A stretch of DNA of 64,000 bases from Physcousia sp015060555 (GTDB taxonomy: Bacteria; Bacteroidota; Bacteroidia; Bacteroidales; Bacteroidaceae): positions 62,001 through 126,000 of the forward strand of contig SUYG01000037.1 of the NCBI GenBank assembly GCA_015060555.1, in the 5' to 3' direction. A program made the position numbers and the translations under genes. The notes beneath the pieces were generated by a model. It did no database searches. It was not told the origin of the DNA and worked only from the letters and a program-made list of their open reading frames with translations. Positions 7,812 to 15,622 of this stretch are shown here, in pieces (positions within the stretch are counted from its first letter, which is position 1; every line of letters starts with the position of its first letter).

Positions 7812-8744
7812 TTAGGAGGGAGAGGCTGTACGGGCTTTGTTTTGAAGGATTCGCTTCCCGGGCTCCACATTTTCTGTTACCCAAATGTTACCGCCGATGA
7901 CGGCATCATGGCCGATGGTGATGCGACCGAGTATGGTGCTGTTGGCATAGACGATGACGTTGTCTTCGAGAATAGGGTGACGTGGGATGCCCTTGATAGG
8001 GTTTCCTTCGGCATCTACCGGGAAACTTTTGGCGCCCAGCGTGACACCCTGATAGAGCTTCACGTTGTTGCCGATGATGCAAGTGGCGCCAATGACCACA
8101 CCTGTGCCATGGTCGATGGTAAAGTGGTGGCCGATGGAGGCTGCTGGATGGATGTCGATACCCGTTTCCGAGTGTGCCATCTCTGTGACGATGCGTGGGA
8201 TGAGTGGCACACCCAGCAACAGCAATTCATGGGCGATGCGGTAGTTGGTGATGGCTTTGATGACGGGATAGCATGAGATGACTTCGCCATAGCTCTCTGC
8301 AGCCGGGTCTCCGAGGTAGGCTGCTTCTACATCTGTGGCCAGTGTTTGGCGGATGGTGGGAAGTTTCTGAATGAATATGCGGGTGAACTCGGCGGCTTTG
8401 CGCTTACGGGTGTCCTGTGCTGAGGAATAAGTCTCGCCGTAAGCTTCTACCTCACCCCATCCTGTAGCGAAGCAAAGTCCTGCTTGAATCTGTTCACAAA
8501 GGATGCCGTAGAGCTTTTCCAACGCTACGCCGATGTGGAAAATGAGATTCTGGTTGTTGACATTGCTCTTCCCATAGAAGCCTGGGAAAAGAATGCTGCG
8601 GCACAAGTCCATGGCCTCGGCCAGTTCAGGCTGAGAAGGTAACGGATCGCCGTCCCTGTGTTCGTGGAACAGTCCGCAAAGTGACTGTGGGCTGGCCAGC
8701 TCCGTGGCCACCGTGGTCAGTAAAGATTGAGTAGAACGATTCAT
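7812..8744 (-). CDS. cysE: Serine O-acetyltransferase
   Basis: A 310-residue enzyme that makes O-acetylserine from serine and acetyl-CoA, the first step of cysteine synthesis. The N-terminal 180 residues are helical. A left-handed parallel beta-helix follows (about 190-295) with the hallmark stretch DIHPAASIGHHFTIDHGTG that carries catalytic His residues, then GVVIGATCIIGNN and LYQGVTLGAKSF. The ATG at 8744 lies only 8 bases after a TACCTTTG promoter element, so the mRNA may be nearly leaderless. rlmL follows after 26 bases. Length is typical of the long Bacteroidetes form. Confidence 0.93.
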   Translation of the reverse strand: MNRSTQSLLTTVATELASPQSLCGLFHEHRDGDPLPSQPELAEAMDLCRSILFPGFYGKSNVNNQNLIFHIGVALEKLYGILCEQIQAGLCFATGWGEVEAYGETYSSAQDTRKRKAAEFTRIFIQKLPTIRQTLATDVEAAYLGDPAAESYGEVISCYPVIKAITNYRIAHELLLLGVPLIPRIVTEMAHSETGIDIHPAASIGHHFTIDHGTGVVIGATCIIGNNVKLYQGVTLGAKSFPVDAEGNPIKGIPRHPILEDNVIVYANSTILGRITIGHDAVIGGNIWVTENVEPGKRILQNKARTASPS

Positions 8745-8752
8745 TTGCGGCG

Positions 8753-8760
8753 CAAAGGTA
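8753..8760 (-). promoter_or_regulatory. Promoter -7 element (TACCTTTG) of cysE, very close to the start codon
   Basis: TAnnTTTG match with only 8 bases between its last G and the ATG at 8744. If transcription starts a few bases after the element, the leader is at most a handful of bases long. Confidence 0.6.
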
Positions 8761-8820
8761 GTGATAATTTACGATTTACGTCAGCCAAACGGTGAAATCT
8801 TTCATGAAACATTAAAAAAG

Positions 8821-10071
8821 TTATTTTGGCATAAGTGTATCAATGCGGAAGAGTTTGTCGCTATGCCGAATTTTGTCTTCCACCTTGAAGCTGACGTTGC
8901 TGCCTTGACGTGCTACTGGCACGGCTGCGTTGCTGTCATCGTGCATCTCTTCAATGACACCGTAGAGGGCACCTGTTGTGGGCCCGGTGACCAGGAATTT
9001 GTCGCCCACGTGCAGTTCTGCTGCCTCGATGTGGAATTCGCCCAGTCCGAGTCGTGAATAGTATTTCGTGCCACGCCCCACATACACCTTGCGTTCAGTG
9101 GCCTGTGATCCGTAGCTTTCTGTCCACTCACCCAGACGCTGACCTTGGTAGTAGCCGTCCCAGAATCCACGATTGAAGACACTGGCCAGACGCGCATCAA
9201 GACGGTCTTTGAGGGCTTCGTTGAAGTTGTCGTCAAGGATGGCGTCCAGGGCTTTGCTGTAGCATTCCACTACGGTTTTTACATATTCTGGCCCTCGCGC
9301 GCGTCCTTCTATCTTGAATACACGTACGCCGGCTTCTACGAGCTGATCCAGGAAGCGCAGGGTCTTCAAGTCTTTGGGCGACATGATATATTTGTTGTCC
9401 ACTTCCAGTTCGATGTCCGTCTCCCTGTCTTTGACAATATAGCTGCGCCGACAAATCTGCATGCACTCGCCACGGTTAGCGCTGCGCCCTGTGTTCTGGA
9501 GGCTGAGGTAGCACTTGCCCGACACCGCCATGCAGAGTGCTCCGTGGCAGAACATCTCGATGCGTATCAGCTGTCCACCAGGGCCACAGATCTGGTCGCG
9601 CACGATGGCTTCGTAAATCTCGCGTACCTGCTTGATATTCAATTCGCGTGCCAATACCACAACATCAGCGAACTGGGCGTAGAAGCGGAGAGCCTCGATA
9701 TTGGAGATATTCAGCTGTGTGGAGAGGTGCACCTCCAAGCCAATCTTGTTGGCATAGGTCATCACGGCGATGTCGCTGGCGATGACGGCGCTGATGCCGG
9801 CTTCTTTGGCGGCATCCAAGATCTCACGCATGAGGGGCAAGTCCTCGCCGTAGATGATGGTGTTGACGGTCAGGTAGCTCTTCACGCCCTGCTGCCGACA
9901 TGTGTCTGCCATCTCCTTCAAGTCATTAATGGTGAAGGTGGAGGCTGAATGGGCGCGCATATTCAGGTGTTCGATGCCAAAGTAAATGCTGTCGGCACCA
10001 GCCTGCAGAGCTGCTGCAAAGCTCTCTTGCGACCCTACGGGTGCCATGATTTCAAAGTCTTCTCGTTTCAT
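8821..10071 (-). CDS. Peptidase U32 family protein (TrhP/RlhA-like RNA hydroxylation factor)
   Basis: A 416-residue U32 family protein. The start EIMAPVGSQESFAAALQAGAD and the segments DSIYFGI and LSTQLNISN are characteristic. A cysteine set between about residues 170 and 205 (FCHGALCMAVSGKCYLS, NRGECMQICRR) matches the conserved iron-sulfur-type cysteines of this family. In Escherichia coli relatives act in prephenate-dependent 5-hydroxylation of tRNA (TrhP) or 23S rRNA (RlhA), and the peptidase name is historical. Which RNA is modified here cannot be said. Its ATG overlaps the stop codon of queH by 4 bases (ATGA), so the two RNA-modification genes form an operon. Confidence 0.88.
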   Translation of the reverse strand: MKREDFEIMAPVGSQESFAAALQAGADSIYFGIEHLNMRAHSASTFTINDLKEMADTCRQQGVKSYLTVNTIIYGEDLPLMREILDAAKEAGISAVIASDIAVMTYANKIGLEVHLSTQLNISNIEALRFYAQFADVVVLARELNIKQVREIYEAIVRDQICGPGGQLIRIEMFCHGALCMAVSGKCYLSLQNTGRSANRGECMQICRRSYIVKDRETDIELEVDNKYIMSPKDLKTLRFLDQLVEAGVRVFKIEGRARGPEYVKTVVECYSKALDAILDDNFNEALKDRLDARLASVFNRGFWDGYYQGQRLGEWTESYGSQATERKVYVGRGTKYYSRLGLGEFHIEAAELHVGDKFLVTGPTTGALYGVIEEMHDDSNAAVPVARQGSNVSFKVEDKIRHSDKLFRIDTLMPK

Positions 10072-10661
10072 GCTGTCTTGGGGGTTGCTGTCCTCATGGA
10101 GAATTCACAACCACAATAGAGTTGGTTGTAGAAGCCGTATTCCTTCAGGAGTTGGTTGCGCCGTTCCTGCAGACCGTCCTTGCGCCAGTTCTGTGCCCAG
10201 AAGTGGGAGCCTGGGGCAGCGGCTTCAGCGGCGAGGCCGGCTTGTTCTATTTGATTCAAGCGTTTCCATCGCGAGGATGCTAATGTGGTGGCAAACCAGT
10301 TTATGCCCATTTCAACGGCTTTTTGTGCTGTAGCTTCGAGGCGCATCGTGAAACACTGTAGGCACCGGCAGCCACGTTCCGGTTCCTCTTCCAGGCCCTG
10401 CACGCGGCAGCGCCAGGCTTCGTGGTTCCAGTCATCGTCGATCCATTCGATGCCGAGGCTCTCTGCGTGGCGTTTGCTCTCGGTCTTGCGCATCTCATAC
10501 TCCTCAAGTGGAAAGATGTTGGGGTTGAAATAGTAGATGGTGGGTCGCACACCATGGGCCAGCATCCATTCCACGATGGCACTGGAGCACGGTGCACAGC
10601 AAGCATGAAGCATCACTCGTTGCACTCCCACGGGCACTTCAATCCCTTTTTTCTCTTTCAT
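10068..10661 (-). CDS. queH: Epoxyqueuosine reductase QueH
   Basis: A 197-residue QueH (DUF208) protein, the iron-sulfur enzyme that performs the last step of queuosine synthesis in tRNA in organisms lacking QueG. The signatures HACCAPCSS near residue 15 and the later RGCRCLQCF pair supply the conserved cysteines. The ATG at 10661 begins only 5 bases after a TAACTTTG promoter element, so the transcript is probably leaderless; no ribosome-binding sequence fits. The next gene (U32 family) overlaps by 4 bases. Confidence 0.93.
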   Translation of the reverse strand: MKEKKGIEVPVGVQRVMLHACCAPCSSAIVEWMLAHGVRPTIYYFNPNIFPLEEYEMRKTESKRHAESLGIEWIDDDWNHEAWRCRVQGLEEEPERGCRCLQCFTMRLEATAQKAVEMGINWFATTLASSRWKRLNQIEQAGLAAEAAAPGSHFWAQNWRKDGLQERRNQLLKEYGFYNQLYCGCEFSMRTATPKTA

Positions 10662-10666
10662 GGCGG

Positions 10667-10674
10667 CAAAGTTA
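10667..10674 (-). promoter_or_regulatory. Promoter -7 element (TAACTTTG) of queH-U32; leaderless start
   Basis: TAnnTTTG match on the minus strand with only CCGCC between it and the queH ATG. The transcription start must fall on or next to the start codon if this promoter is real. Confidence 0.6.
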
Positions 10675-10729
10675 CGGCATTTTTTGCAAAAATGCTGATG
10701 AAAAAGGAGAAAATATGTAGGAAAAGGCG

Positions 10730-10737
10730 TACCTTTG
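10730..10737 (+). promoter_or_regulatory. Promoter -7 element (TACCTTTG) of sufB
   Basis: TAnnTTTG match 28 bases before the ATG at 10766. Confidence 0.65.
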
Positions 10738-10765
10738 CAGCCGCAAACTTCAAAAACAAAGGTTC

Positions 10766-12247
10766 ATGGATTCCAACGACCGCTCAAAAGACAACAATCA
10801 GGGTAATGCCTATGTCCACAGTGTAGTGGAACAGGCTTATGCCTATGGCTTCACGACAGATGTGGAGACGGAGGTCATTGAGCGTGGTCTTACCGAGGAA
10901 ACTGTGCGTCTGATTTCTGAGAAAAAAGGCGAACCAAAATGGTTACTGGAGTTCCGTTTGAAGGCTTTCCGCTACTGGCAGACACAGGAGCAGCCTACGT
11001 GGGGCCATCTGCAGATGCCGCCTATTGATTACCAGGCTATTTCATACTATGCTGACCCCACTGCAGCGAAGAAGAAGGAGGACCCCAAGAGTCTTGAGGA
11101 TATTGATCCTGAATTGATGAAGACTTTCGACAAACTGGGCATCCCGCTCGAAGAGCGTCTGGCATTGAGTGGCACGGCTGTCGATGCTGTGATGGACTCA
11201 GTGAGCGTAAAGACCACATTCCGCGAGAAACTGGCAGAACAGGGCATCATCTTCTGTAGCATCAGCGAAGCGGTCAGGGAGCATCCGGATCTGGTGCGCA
11301 AGTACTTGGGTTCTGTTGTGCCTTATCGCGACAATTTCTTTGCAGCCCTGAACAGTGCCGTCTTCTCCGATGGCTCCTTTGTTTATATCCCCAAGGGCGT
11401 GCGCTGCCCGATGGAGCTCTCCACCTATTTCCGTATCAATGCTCAGGGAACGGGGCAGTTCGAGCGCACCCTCATCGTTGCCGACGAGGATGCTTATGTC
11501 AGCTATCTCGAAGGTTGTACGGCACCGATGCGCGATGAGAATCAGCTACATGCTGCCATCGTGGAGATTGTCGTAGAGAATCATGCTGAAGTGAAATATT
11601 CGACTGTGCAGAACTGGTATCCAGGCGATAAGGAGGGTCGTGGTGGTGTGTTAAATCTTGTCACCAAGCGTGGTTTGCTGCGAGGCGTCAACTCGAAACT
11701 GTCTTGGACGCAGGTGGAGACAGGTTCTGCCATTACGTGGAAATATCCTTCATGTGTGTTGGCTGGCGAAGGCTCGCAGGCTGAGTTCTACAGCGTTGCC
11801 GTAACCAATAATTACCAGCAGGCCGACACGGGCACGAAGATGGTTCATCTTGCGCCTCGCACGCGTTCTACTATTATTTCTAAGGGTATCAGTGCCGGTC
11901 GTTCGCAGAATAGTTATCGTGGTCTTGTGCGCATGGCTCCCAAGGCTGCCGACTCCCGCAACTACAGCTCCTGTGACAGCCTTCTTCTGTCCGACACCTG
12001 TGGTGCTCACACCTTCCCCTATATGGATGTGCAGAATCCCTCGTCGGTTGTGGAGCACGAAGCCACCACGTCGAAGATTTCCGAAGACCAGCTCTTCTAT
12101 TGCCAGCAACGTGGCATTCCAGCAGAAGAGGCTGTTGGTCTGATAGTCAATGGCTATGCGAAAGACGTCCTGAATAAGTTGCCGATGGAGTTTGCCGTTG
12201 AGGCCCAGAAACTTCTCAGCGTTTCTCTTGAGAATACAGTGGGTTAA
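10766..12247 (+). CDS. sufB: Fe-S cluster assembly scaffold protein SufB
   Basis: A 493-residue SufB, scaffold subunit of the SufBCD complex that builds iron-sulfur clusters. Diagnostic segments include FVYIPKGVRCPMELSTYFRI, YLEGCTAPMR, NWYPGDKEGRGGVLNLVTKRG and the C-terminal YCQQRGIPAEEA. Length is typical. Unusually, neither sufC nor sufD follows: the next gene is the convergent RNase HI gene 19 bases downstream. sufE lies alone near 31.7 kb. The Suf genes are therefore scattered in this genome, at least for sufB and sufE. It has its own promoter. Confidence 0.95.
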   Translation: MDSNDRSKDNNQGNAYVHSVVEQAYAYGFTTDVETEVIERGLTEETVRLISEKKGEPKWLLEFRLKAFRYWQTQEQPTWGHLQMPPIDYQAISYYADPTAAKKKEDPKSLEDIDPELMKTFDKLGIPLEERLALSGTAVDAVMDSVSVKTTFREKLAEQGIIFCSISEAVREHPDLVRKYLGSVVPYRDNFFAALNSAVFSDGSFVYIPKGVRCPMELSTYFRINAQGTGQFERTLIVADEDAYVSYLEGCTAPMRDENQLHAAIVEIVVENHAEVKYSTVQNWYPGDKEGRGGVLNLVTKRGLLRGVNSKLSWTQVETGSAITWKYPSCVLAGEGSQAEFYSVAVTNNYQQADTGTKMVHLAPRTRSTIISKGISAGRSQNSYRGLVRMAPKAADSRNYSSCDSLLLSDTCGAHTFPYMDVQNPSSVVEHEATTSKISEDQLFYCQQRGIPAEEAVGLIVNGYAKDVLNKLPMEFAVEAQKLLSVSLENTVG

Positions 12248-12266
12248 GCATGGCTTATCCCCTTTT

Positions 12267-12725
12267 TTATTTTCGTCCGAAGTCCGCTGGTATTTCGCCC
12301 CACAGCTCCGTTTCCCATTTGAGGAGAGGGTAGGGGATGCCGTTCTGCCGGAGCCACGCCTCGGCGCGTGCTACAAGCTGCAGCAGCGGCTGGTTCTCGG
12401 GGGTGGGGGCCAGTGTGGTCTTTGCCTTGCGCTTGTTGACCCAGATGATGGCTGTTCGGCTGTCACTATAGACAGGCATCGAGAGGCCCTTCTGCTTCAT
12501 CAGCGCCATGGCGTGGACGATAGCCAGGAACTCGCCGATGTTGTTGGTGCCGTGGACGGGGCCGAAGTGAAACACTTCCTTGCCCGATGGCAGGTGAATA
12601 CCCCGATACTCCATAGGACCGGGGTTGCCGGAGCAGGCGGCATCGACACAGAGGGCAGACCCACCCCCCTGCCCCTCCCTTGTAGGGAGGGGAGTAATTA
12701 CCTGTGCCGTTGGTTTGTCAGCCAT
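12267..12725 (-). CDS. rnhA: Ribonuclease HI with a repeat-derived N-terminus
   Basis: A 152-residue RNase H fold that cuts the RNA strand of RNA-DNA hybrids. Catalytic acidic residues are seen in CVDAACSGNPG, NIGEFLA, YSDSRTA and the terminal GEIPADFGRK. The first roughly 24 residues are MADKPTAQV followed by ITPLPTREGQGGGSA. That peptide comes from one arm of a palindromic repeat, and the second arm lies upstream of the start at 12762-12797, so the ATG itself sits within the element. A near-identical arm begins the LolC/E-type gene at 32.7 kb. The catalytic fold starts right after the element peptide and looks intact. Confidence 0.9.
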   Translation of the reverse strand: MADKPTAQVITPLPTREGQGGGSALCVDAACSGNPGPMEYRGIHLPSGKEVFHFGPVHGTNNIGEFLAIVHAMALMKQKGLSMPVYSDSRTAIIWVNKRKAKTTLAPTPENQPLLQLVARAEAWLRQNGIPYPLLKWETELWGEIPADFGRK

Positions 12726-12798
12726 AATCTGTATATAATGGTTCTAAATCTTGAAAGTGACCACTCCCTCCCTAAAGGGAGGGCGGGGGGAGGGTCTT
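12661..12798 (-). repeat. Paired palindromic element spanning the rnhA start codon
   Basis: Two C/G-rich arms in opposite orientation: 12661-12702 (inside rnhA; plus strand contains CCCTGCCCCTCCC then AGGGAGGGGAGT) and 12762-12797 (plus strand ACTCCCTCCCTAAAGGGAGG then GCGGGGGGAGGGT). Each arm is a small palindrome and the two are inverted copies of each other. The rnhA ATG (12725) is between them. The spacer resembles that of the element at 32622-32748, including ACCATT and, a few bases later, AGAT-ATGG. Confidence 0.7.
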
Positions 12799-14765
12799 TA
12801 CATCCGCTCCGGCACCTCGATGCCCAGCAGTCCCATGCCGGTCTTGATGACCTTGGCGACGGCTTCGCAAAGGGCGAGACGGGTGAGGCGCTTCTGCTCA
12901 TCGGGCTCCTTCAGGATCTGATAGTCATGGTAGAAGCCGTTGAACTCCTTGGCCAGGTCGTAGCAGTAGTTGGCGATGACGCTGACATTATAGTCCGTGC
13001 CGGCCTGCTGCACAGCGGTGCCGAAGGCGGCGAGCTGCTGGATGAGGGAGATTTCCTTTTCGGAAAGTAGTGCAGACCCCTCTAAATTGTCCGTCCTCAG
13101 CATAGGAGATATGCTTCGGTCGCTCTGGGCTGATTGACATTCAGTCAATCCGCTATTTCCTTCGCTACCCCGTAAGGGGAGACTTGCGTTTCCGCTTGCC
13201 AACTCTGCGCTAGCCTCTTCCCCTCCATCACGGGAGGGGAGGAGGGTGGGTCTGTCTATAGCTTTTCTAAGAATAGAGCGGATTCTCGCATACGTATATT
13301 GGATGAAGGGGCCGGTATTGCCGTTGAAGTCGATACTTTCTTCGGGGTTGAATAGCATGTTCTTGCGGGCATCAACTTTGAGAATGAAGTACTTCAGGGC
13401 ACCCATGCCTACGATGCGTGCTATCTCCTGGGCTTCGGCCTCTGTAAGGTCCTCGAGCTTGTTCACCTTATCCTTGCTCATCTCGCGGGCATCCTCAATC
13501 ATCTTGGCGATGAGGTCATCGGCATCCACGACAGTCCCTTCGCGCGACTTCATCTTGCCGTTGGGGAGTTCCACCATGCCGTAGGAGAAATGCACGAGGT
13601 CCTTGCCCCACTTGAAGCCCAGCTTGTCCAAGAGGATGCTGAGCACCTGGAAGTGGTAGTTCTGCTCGTTGCCCACGACATAGATCATCTTGTCGATGGG
13701 GAAGTCTTGGAAGCGCAGCTTGGCCGTGCCGATGTCCTGCGTCATGTAAACACTGGTACCATCGGCGCGCAGCAGCAGCTTCTCGTCGAGGCCTTCCTTC
13801 GTGAGGTCTGCCCACACGCTGCCGTCCTCGCGGCGGTAGAAGAAGCCCTTTTCGAGCCCTTCCATCACCTTTTCCTTGCCTTCGAGATAGGTCTGGCTCT
13901 CGTAGTAGATCTTGTCGAAGCCCACGCCGAGTGCCTTGTAGGTCTCATCGAAGCCGGCATATACCCAGTCGTTCATCTTCTTCCATAGCGCGCGCACCTC
14001 GGGGTCGTTCTGTTCCCACTTGACGAGCATGGCACGAGCCTCCTGCATCAGCGGGCTCTCCTTCTCAGCACGCTCCTTGGCGGCTTCCTCGTCCATGCCT
14101 TCAGCCATGAACTTATCCATCAGTTCCTGGCGCTCGGCACGGAAATGCTTGTCGAAGGCCACGTAGTAGTCGCCGATGAGGTGGTCGCCCTTCTTGCCTG
14201 TGCTCTCGGGTGTGGCGCCATTTCCCCACTTCAGCCATGCCAGCATCGACTTGCAGATGTGGATGCCGCGGTCGTTGACGATGTTTGTCTTCACGACGCG
14301 GTTGCCGTTGGCCTCCATGACTTTTGCCAGCGCCCATCCGAGAAGGTTGTTGCGCACGTGACCGAGGTGCAGGGGCTTGTTGGTATTGGGAGATGAGTAC
14401 TCAATCATCACGAGCGGCGACTGATCGGTCACGGGCTTCAAGCCGTAGCTGGCATCCTGTTGGATGTCAGCCAGCAGACTCAGCCAGCAGGCATCGGCGA
14501 TGACCATGTTGAGGAAGCCTTTGATGACATTGAAGCGTGCCACCACATCGGGCAGGTTCGCCGTGAGATATTCGCCTATCTCTTGTGCCGTGACCTCAGG
14601 TGCCTTGCGGCTCATCTTCAGGAAGGGGAACACGATGAGTGTCAGGTGACCCTCGAACTCTTTCTTTGTGGCACTCAGTTGCACCATTTTCTCAGGCACG
14701 TCCTGTCCATAAAGGGACTTGATGGCCGCCTGTATCGCCGCTGTGAGCGTTGTCTCTATCTGCAT
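12798..14765 (-). CDS. argS: Arginyl-tRNA synthetase with a 60-residue repeat insertion
   Basis: A class I aminoacyl-tRNA synthetase, 655 residues. The HIGH-type motif HLGH is at 133-136 (SSPNTNKPLHLGHVRNN) and a KMSKS-like MKSREGTVV follows. The C-terminal DALR anticodon-binding domain ends at the stop. Bacteroidetes ArgRS is usually near 595-600 residues. The excess is explained by about residues 505-564 (starting TLLPSRDGGEEASAELASGN), where a C/G-rich palindromic element is inserted in frame just after YARIRSILRKAI. Without it the neighbouring segments join as in other ArgRS. The ATG at 14765 is chosen because it follows the TACCTTTG element. As an essential gene it must work despite the insertion. 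Confidence 0.95.
   Translation of the reverse strand: MQIETTLTAAIQAAIKSLYGQDVPEKMVQLSATKKEFEGHLTLIVFPFLKMSRKAPEVTAQEIGEYLTANLPDVVARFNVIKGFLNMVIADACWLSLLADIQQDASYGLKPVTDQSPLVMIEYSSPNTNKPLHLGHVRNNLLGWALAKVMEANGNRVVKTNIVNDRGIHICKSMLAWLKWGNGATPESTGKKGDHLIGDYYVAFDKHFRAERQELMDKFMAEGMDEEAAKERAEKESPLMQEARAMLVKWEQNDPEVRALWKKMNDWVYAGFDETYKALGVGFDKIYYESQTYLEGKEKVMEGLEKGFFYRREDGSVWADLTKEGLDEKLLLRADGTSVYMTQDIGTAKLRFQDFPIDKMIYVVGNEQNYHFQVLSILLDKLGFKWGKDLVHFSYGMVELPNGKMKSREGTVVDADDLIAKMIEDAREMSKDKVNKLEDLTEAEAQEIARIVGMGALKYFILKVDARKNMLFNPEESIDFNGNTGPFIQYTYARIRSILRKAIDRPTLLPSRDGGEEASAELASGNASLPLRGSEGNSGLTECQSAQSDRSISPMLRTDNLEGSALLSEKEISLIQQLAAFGTAVQQAGTDYNVSVIANYCYDLAKEFNGFYHDYQILKEPDEQKRLTRLALCEAVAKVIKTGMGLLGIEVPERM
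13073..13253 (-). repeat. Palindromic element inserted in frame in argS (about 180 bp)
   Basis: The coding strand starts CCACCCTCCTCCCCTCCCG and a small palindrome. It then has AAGCGGAAACGCAA, which is identical in both complete elements of the beta-galactosidase gene, followed by TCTCCCCTTACGGGG. About 80 further bases end in AGAGGGGTCTGC. No stop codon arises in the argS frame. Confidence 0.75.
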
Positions 14766-14818
14766 ACTCTTATATTGAATTTCGTTGATTTCGAGTGAAT
14801 AGCCTTGTATTCGGGGTG

Positions 14819-14826
14819 CAAAGGTA
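14819..14826 (-). promoter_or_regulatory. Promoter -7 element (TACCTTTG) of argS
   Basis: TAnnTTTG match, 53 bases before the argS ATG. Confidence 0.6.
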
Positions 14827-14945
14827 CGCATTTTTTTTGAGTTATCAGAATCGAACCTGTTTTTTTCGCAACCCCACCTCGTTTTTCATCACTTTCCAGC
14901 CCTCATATATGTTTGTTGTGCGCCTGCCGTCAGGCCCTGCGTTAC

Positions 14946-15006
14946 GAAGACCTTGGTCTTCACGCCTAAAGAGCAAGGTCTTAAGGCCGTAAGACCATAC
15001 TCTTCA
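14946..15006. repeat. Intergenic palindromic repeat, copy 1
   Basis: Begins with GAAGACCTTGGTCTTC, an inverted repeat of 7-base arms, and continues with further AAGGTCTT / AAGACC pieces. The 59 bases from 14946 align, at about 70 percent by eye, with 33984-34042. The stretch between argS and the HU gene (14827-15133) holds this repeat and the HU terminator and no convincing gene. Confidence 0.55.
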
Positions 15007-15078
15007 AATCATCACCCTTGCACCTACGCCACCACGTGATGTGGTCATGATGTGGCATAGCCCTACTCTTACAAACAT

Positions 15079-15107
15079 AAAAAAACTGCCCCGAAAGACA
15101 GTTTTTT
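15079..15107 (-). terminator. Terminator of the HU gene
   Basis: Hairpin AAAAAACTG-loop-CAGTTTTTT, directly downstream of the HU stop codon. On the minus strand the stem is followed by a T run, so it is a good intrinsic terminator. Confidence 0.8.
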
Positions 15108-15133
15108 AGATGGAATTGATATAAAACCGAAAT

Positions 15134-15406
15134 TTACTGGATAGCAGCGTCGAGTTCAGCACCAGCCTTAAACTTAGCCTGCTTCTTAGCGGCAATCTTG
15201 ATGACCTGCTTGGTCTGGGGGTTGATACCCTGGCGGGCGTCACGCTTTGCAACGGCGAATGTGCCGAAGCCGATGAGTGCTACCTTGTTACCAGCCTTGA
15301 GAGCCTCGGTGATAGCTTCGATGGTTGCATCAAGAGCCTTCTTGGCATCCACTTTTGTCAGGCCAGCCTTAGCGGCGATGGCGCTTGTCAATTCAGTCTT
15401 GTTCAT
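15134..15406 (-). CDS. hup: HU family DNA-binding protein
   Basis: A 90-residue histone-like protein with the family's helical N-terminus (MNKTELTSAIAAKAGLTK), the core GFGTFAVAKRDARQGINPQT and the C-terminal FKAGAELDAAI. It binds and bends DNA as a dimer. Length and motifs match throughout. It is monocistronic with its own terminator. Confidence 0.96.
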   Translation of the reverse strand: MNKTELTSAIAAKAGLTKVDAKKALDATIEAITEALKAGNKVALIGFGTFAVAKRDARQGINPQTKQVIKIAAKKQAKFKAGAELDAAIQ

Positions 15407-15585
15407 TGATAAATGATTTTAGAGGGTTAATAAACTATATTTCTTTGTGTAGAAAATGCACTTCAACGCCGATTTACAGTGGCAAAAATAGAGAAAGTTG
15501 AGATTCGCACCAAGAAAAAATGGAAAAAAGATATCTTTTTTTATATTTTTATCATGAAATTCCCCCAAATGCGCATAAAAATGCC

Positions 15586-15593
15586 TACTTTTG
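15586..15593 (+). promoter_or_regulatory. Promoter -7 element (TACTTTTG) of the rhomboid gene
   Basis: TAnnTTTG match 29 bases before the ATG at 15623, which supports that start over the longer open frame beginning at 15479. Confidence 0.6.
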
Positions 15594-15622
15594 CGGCCTC
15601 AAACGTCAAAACTACGCATTTT

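Noticed and set aside
12798..14765. Inserted segment of argS as an intein or intron
   Set aside because: It has no splicing motifs, is only about 60 codons, and matches the palindromic repeat family instead.
15479..15622. Extended N-terminus of the rhomboid protein
   Set aside because: The extension crosses the promoter element, and the rhomboid fold starts right after the ATG at 15623.
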